DNA of 21,006 nucleotides from a virus. The DNA is taken from positions 1 to 21,006 of IMG/VR virus record IMGVR_UViG_3300045303_000139; one strand, written 5' to 3'. Of this stretch, positions 18,804 to 21,006 are shown one piece after another. The number at the start of each line of letters is the position of its first letter. The first letter of the stretch is position 1. The notes below the pieces were generated by a model. That model was not told where the DNA came from. It ran no database searches and saw nothing but the letters and a program-made list of their open reading frames with translations. Both the position numbers and the translations under genes were made by a program.

Positions 18804-21006
18804 TCCTCAAACCCCACCGGACCGCGCCGCGCCGGCTCCATCTGGGTCTGCCGGTTGATCTCGACCGCCTTGAACAGCCCCTTGCCCTCGGCGCCGACGT
18901 TGGTACCCTTCGGTGCATTGACGTCGACCGTGATCTTGCCCGACCCCTCGACCGTATGCTTTTGCGCATCCGACCGATCGAGAATCCGGCTCCATTCTCG
19001 CATCCGTGCGGCACTCTGCGGCTGCGAGCCGCCCGGCAGGCCTACCCAGTTCTTGTGCAGGAGGCGCGCGGCCTCCTTGAAGTCGCCGCGTCTGATGGCC
19101 TCCTGCGCGCCGGGGTATTTTTTCATATAGGCGAAGTTGGCGTCGGCCTGCTCTTCATAGGTGCCGACGCGCGGGTCGGCGAGGCCGTGCGCCTTTGCCC
19201 AGGCGGCGTCGTTGGCGTTCTGGCGGAAGAAGCCGGTGTTGCCACCTTCACTTCGCGCCGCAATGCGCGGGTCGTTGCTGGTTTCGAGAAACGATAGGCC
19301 GCGCATAAAATTGCGGACGTTGCGCTGCTCGTCGGTCGGCTGGCCGGCGTCCGGCTGCTGGCCGCCAGGGGCATAGGGTCGGCGGAAGTCAAAACGGCTT
19401 GCTGAATAGTTACTTTCAAACCGACCCTGGTTGCCGCCCAAGCCGGTAAACGTTCCGGTCTTCGGATCGAAGTTCTCGACGAAGGTGACGTGACTGCCGG
19501 TGTCGCCCGTGCGCGGCCCTTTGCGCACGGCAATGTCGCCGGGCTGCGGAGCGCCCTCGACCGGCGCGCCGAACTTGCGCCAGTTCGATGCGACAGCGGC
19601 GTCCTTCGGCGGCGTCAGGCCCTGCGACTTCACCACCGCGGCCGCGAATTCACCACACCAGTTGCCGGCTTTGGGATAGCCTTGCGCGGCCATGAACCGC
19701 TCGACAGCGCCAGGCCCGCCGCGCAGCGCCACCGCCTTCGCCTGGTCGAGAATATGGCCGGGAACAGTAGGGTCGCCCGAGACGGCTGCGGCCCCCGCGC
19801 TCGGCGGCGCGCCGGTGCCGGTCGAGGCACCCCTGCCGCCCGCACCGCCCGCACCTGGGATATTGATGCCGCCGCCGCTGAGCCGCTGGGCGACCGCGCC
19901 GCCGCCGCCCAGAAACCCATAGCTGCCGCCACCGGCAGTCCCCGTCGTGGCGGGACCGACCAGGAAGTCGTTGAGGCGCTTCAATTCGGCGGTGTTCTCC
20001 TGCATGTATTTTTTGCTGTCCCACTCGCCGCGCCGGTCTTCGATGTTGGTCGACAGCGGCCAATCGGCGCCGAACTCGTCCGAGCCGCCACCGCTGAAAT
20101 AAAGCGGCTTCGCGCCCCTGCGGGTGCGTGCGCGCTCGTGGTTTTTTGCCGGCGTGTTCTCTTCCTCATTGAGCTTTTGCCTGGCGCGCTCGGCTTCTTG
20201 TTCCGGCGTCAGGTGCTCCTCATGCTCGTGCCTCGCGCCCTGAATCCATTCGATGATCTCCTTGGCCTTCTTGAGCGAATTTTCCAGAATTGTGGCGCCA
20301 ATGACCATCGGGCTGCGATCGCCGAACAGCGGGCTGCTCAGCAGCTTGGTGATCTCATCCCATTCTTTTTTGATCCGACCCAGCTGATTTGCGTAGGCCT
20401 CCATATTCTTGGTGCGCGCTTCCTCGGCCTTGCGTTCCTCCGCGTTCAGGTCTTTTAGCTGGCCGGCCACCCGTAGCCGCGAATCGTAGCCAAGCCGCTC
20501 CTCGATCATGCGCCGTTCGCCGGCCGCGCGCTCGGGCGTCTCGCCGCGCTTGAGCGCATTCCGCTCGATGTCCTCCCCGAGTTGGCGGACGAGATTGAGC
20601 TTCTCGATCGCGGACTTGGCCGCGTCGATCTGCGCCAAGCGCCGCTCCATCTCGCGCTCGGCGCCAGGGTCTCGGATGACGCCGAGCAGGATGTCGTGCC
20701 GCAAGGCCGGGTTGCGCTGCATCTCGCCCATGCGAGACATGAAATTGGTGAGCGCGCCCAACGACTGCTCGGCCGAGACGCCGAAGGCCTCAAGCTGCTC
20801 CTGAATGTTGCGAATATCTTCCGGCTTGATGCCGAACAGGCGGCCGGCCTGATTGATGCCGCGCATCTTTTCGGCAAGTTCGCCCATTTCCTTAATTTGC
20901 TTGGCGATCTCGAAGCCGAGCAGCGCGACGCCGCCAGCGGCGCCGAGCGCGCCGAGCCGCATCATGCCGAACGCCTTGTAGGCTTCGCCGGCTTCGCCCG
21001 CCATCC
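18800..21006 (-). CDS. tail tape measure protein with hydrolase-like domains, 5' end outside window
   Basis: 734 residues are visible; the frame reaches the window edge, so the start (the ATG at 21004 is only internal) lies to the right. The position upstream of gpN equals the tape measure gene of Mu. Residues 1-290 are helical and coiled, with a hydrophobic segment at about 15-35. About 353-410 is Gly-rich and flexible. About 430-545 resembles a CHAP/NlpC-type cysteine peptidase (Cys450 in GNWCGEFAAAVV, His505 in GSHVTFVE, Asn525 in GLGGNQG; PGDIAV). About 555-675 is a second lysozyme-like domain (GLSFLETSNDPRIAARSEGG, possible Glu574). These would open the cell wall during DNA injection. 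Activity is inferred from motifs. Confidence 0.85.
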   Translation of the reverse strand, partial: MAGEAGEAYKAFGMMRLGALGAAGGVALLGFEIAKQIKEMGELAEKMRGINQAGRLFGIKPEDIRNIQEQLEAFGVSAEQSLGALTNFMSRMGEMQRNPALRHDILLGVIRDPGAEREMERRLAQIDAAKSAIEKLNLVRQLGEDIERNALKRGETPERAAGERRMIEERLGYDSRLRVAGQLKDLNAEERKAEEARTKNMEAYANQLGRIKKEWDEITKLLSSPLFGDRSPMVIGATILENSLKKAKEIIEWIQGARHEHEEHLTPEQEAERARQKLNEEENTPAKNHERARTRRGAKPLYFSGGGSDEFGADWPLSTNIEDRRGEWDSKKYMQENTAELKRLNDFLVGPATTGTAGGGSYGFLGGGGAVAQRLSGGGINIPGAGGAGGRGASTGTGAPPSAGAAAVSGDPTVPGHILDQAKAVALRGGPGAVERFMAAQGYPKAGNWCGEFAAAVVKSQGLTPPKDAAVASNWRKFGAPVEGAPQPGDIAVRKGPRTGDTGSHVTFVENFDPKTGTFTGLGGNQGRFESNYSASRFDFRRPYAPGGQQPDAGQPTDEQRNVRNFMRGLSFLETSNDPRIAARSEGGNTGFFRQNANDAAWAKAHGLADPRVGTYEEQADANFAYMKKYPGAQEAIRRGDFKEAARLLHKNWVGLPGGSQPQSAARMREWSRILDRSDAQKHTVEGSGKITVDVNAPKGTNVGAEGKGLFKAVEINRQTQMEPARRGPVGFEE

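Overview
This window is almost certainly phage DNA, from a temperate Mu-like myovirus of a GC-rich alphaproteobacterium. The closest feel is Bradyrhizobium or Rhodopseudomonas and relatives, judged from codon use, the style of the small genes and the XRE and YkgJ relatives. The baseplate and tail genes follow the order of phage Mu (tape measure, gpN, gpP, gp45, gp46, gp47, gp48, fibres). Integration, however, is by a tyrosine recombinase and not a Mu-type transposase, so the genome is mosaic.

Layout. Positions 1-2661 on the + strand hold a control and integration block: a stand-alone DnaA domain IV protein cut by the window edge, a helix-turn-helix protein, an array of four matched hairpins (484-697), three small genes, and the integrase. 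Two small genes of this block carry identical 50-bp leaders, the first of them just downstream of a good sigma-70-like promoter. Positions 2662-3404 are essentially non-coding. They hold a probable attP (a tRNA 3'-end-like core flanked on both sides by copies of CGTTCGCAC) and a GC-rich stretch with palindromes. Positions 3405-6981 on the + strand form a tightly overlapping run of accessory genes: a YkgJ cysteine-cluster protein, a second cysteine-rich protein, a DUF3846-like protein, an XRE regulator, and several tiny membrane or cysteine-containing proteins. Several of these are shorter than 60 codons. Positions 6982-7237 separate convergent gene blocks and contain two strong hairpins.

Positions 7238-21006 on the - strand are the late operon, transcribed from right to left. 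It runs: tape measure protein with built-in peptidoglycan-hydrolase-like domains (its start is outside the window); DNA-circularisation/tail protein gpN split into two ORFs; gpP-like hub; gp45-like spike; gp46; baseplate J (gp47); gp48/YmfQ; two tail fibre or spike proteins with related beta-helix modules; a DUF4376 protein and small tail-associated proteins; then a one-TM holin-like protein and a GH24 endolysin. Nearly all junctions are ATGA, TGATG or short overlaps, which implies translational coupling.

The most unusual items are the four-hairpin array with an invariant loop nonamer, the duplicated leader, the probable attP lying between phage genes on both sides, a probable ATT start codon for a tail fibre gene, the split gpN, and a tail-fibre motif fused to a small early protein. 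Database searches were not possible, so family names rest on motif recognition.
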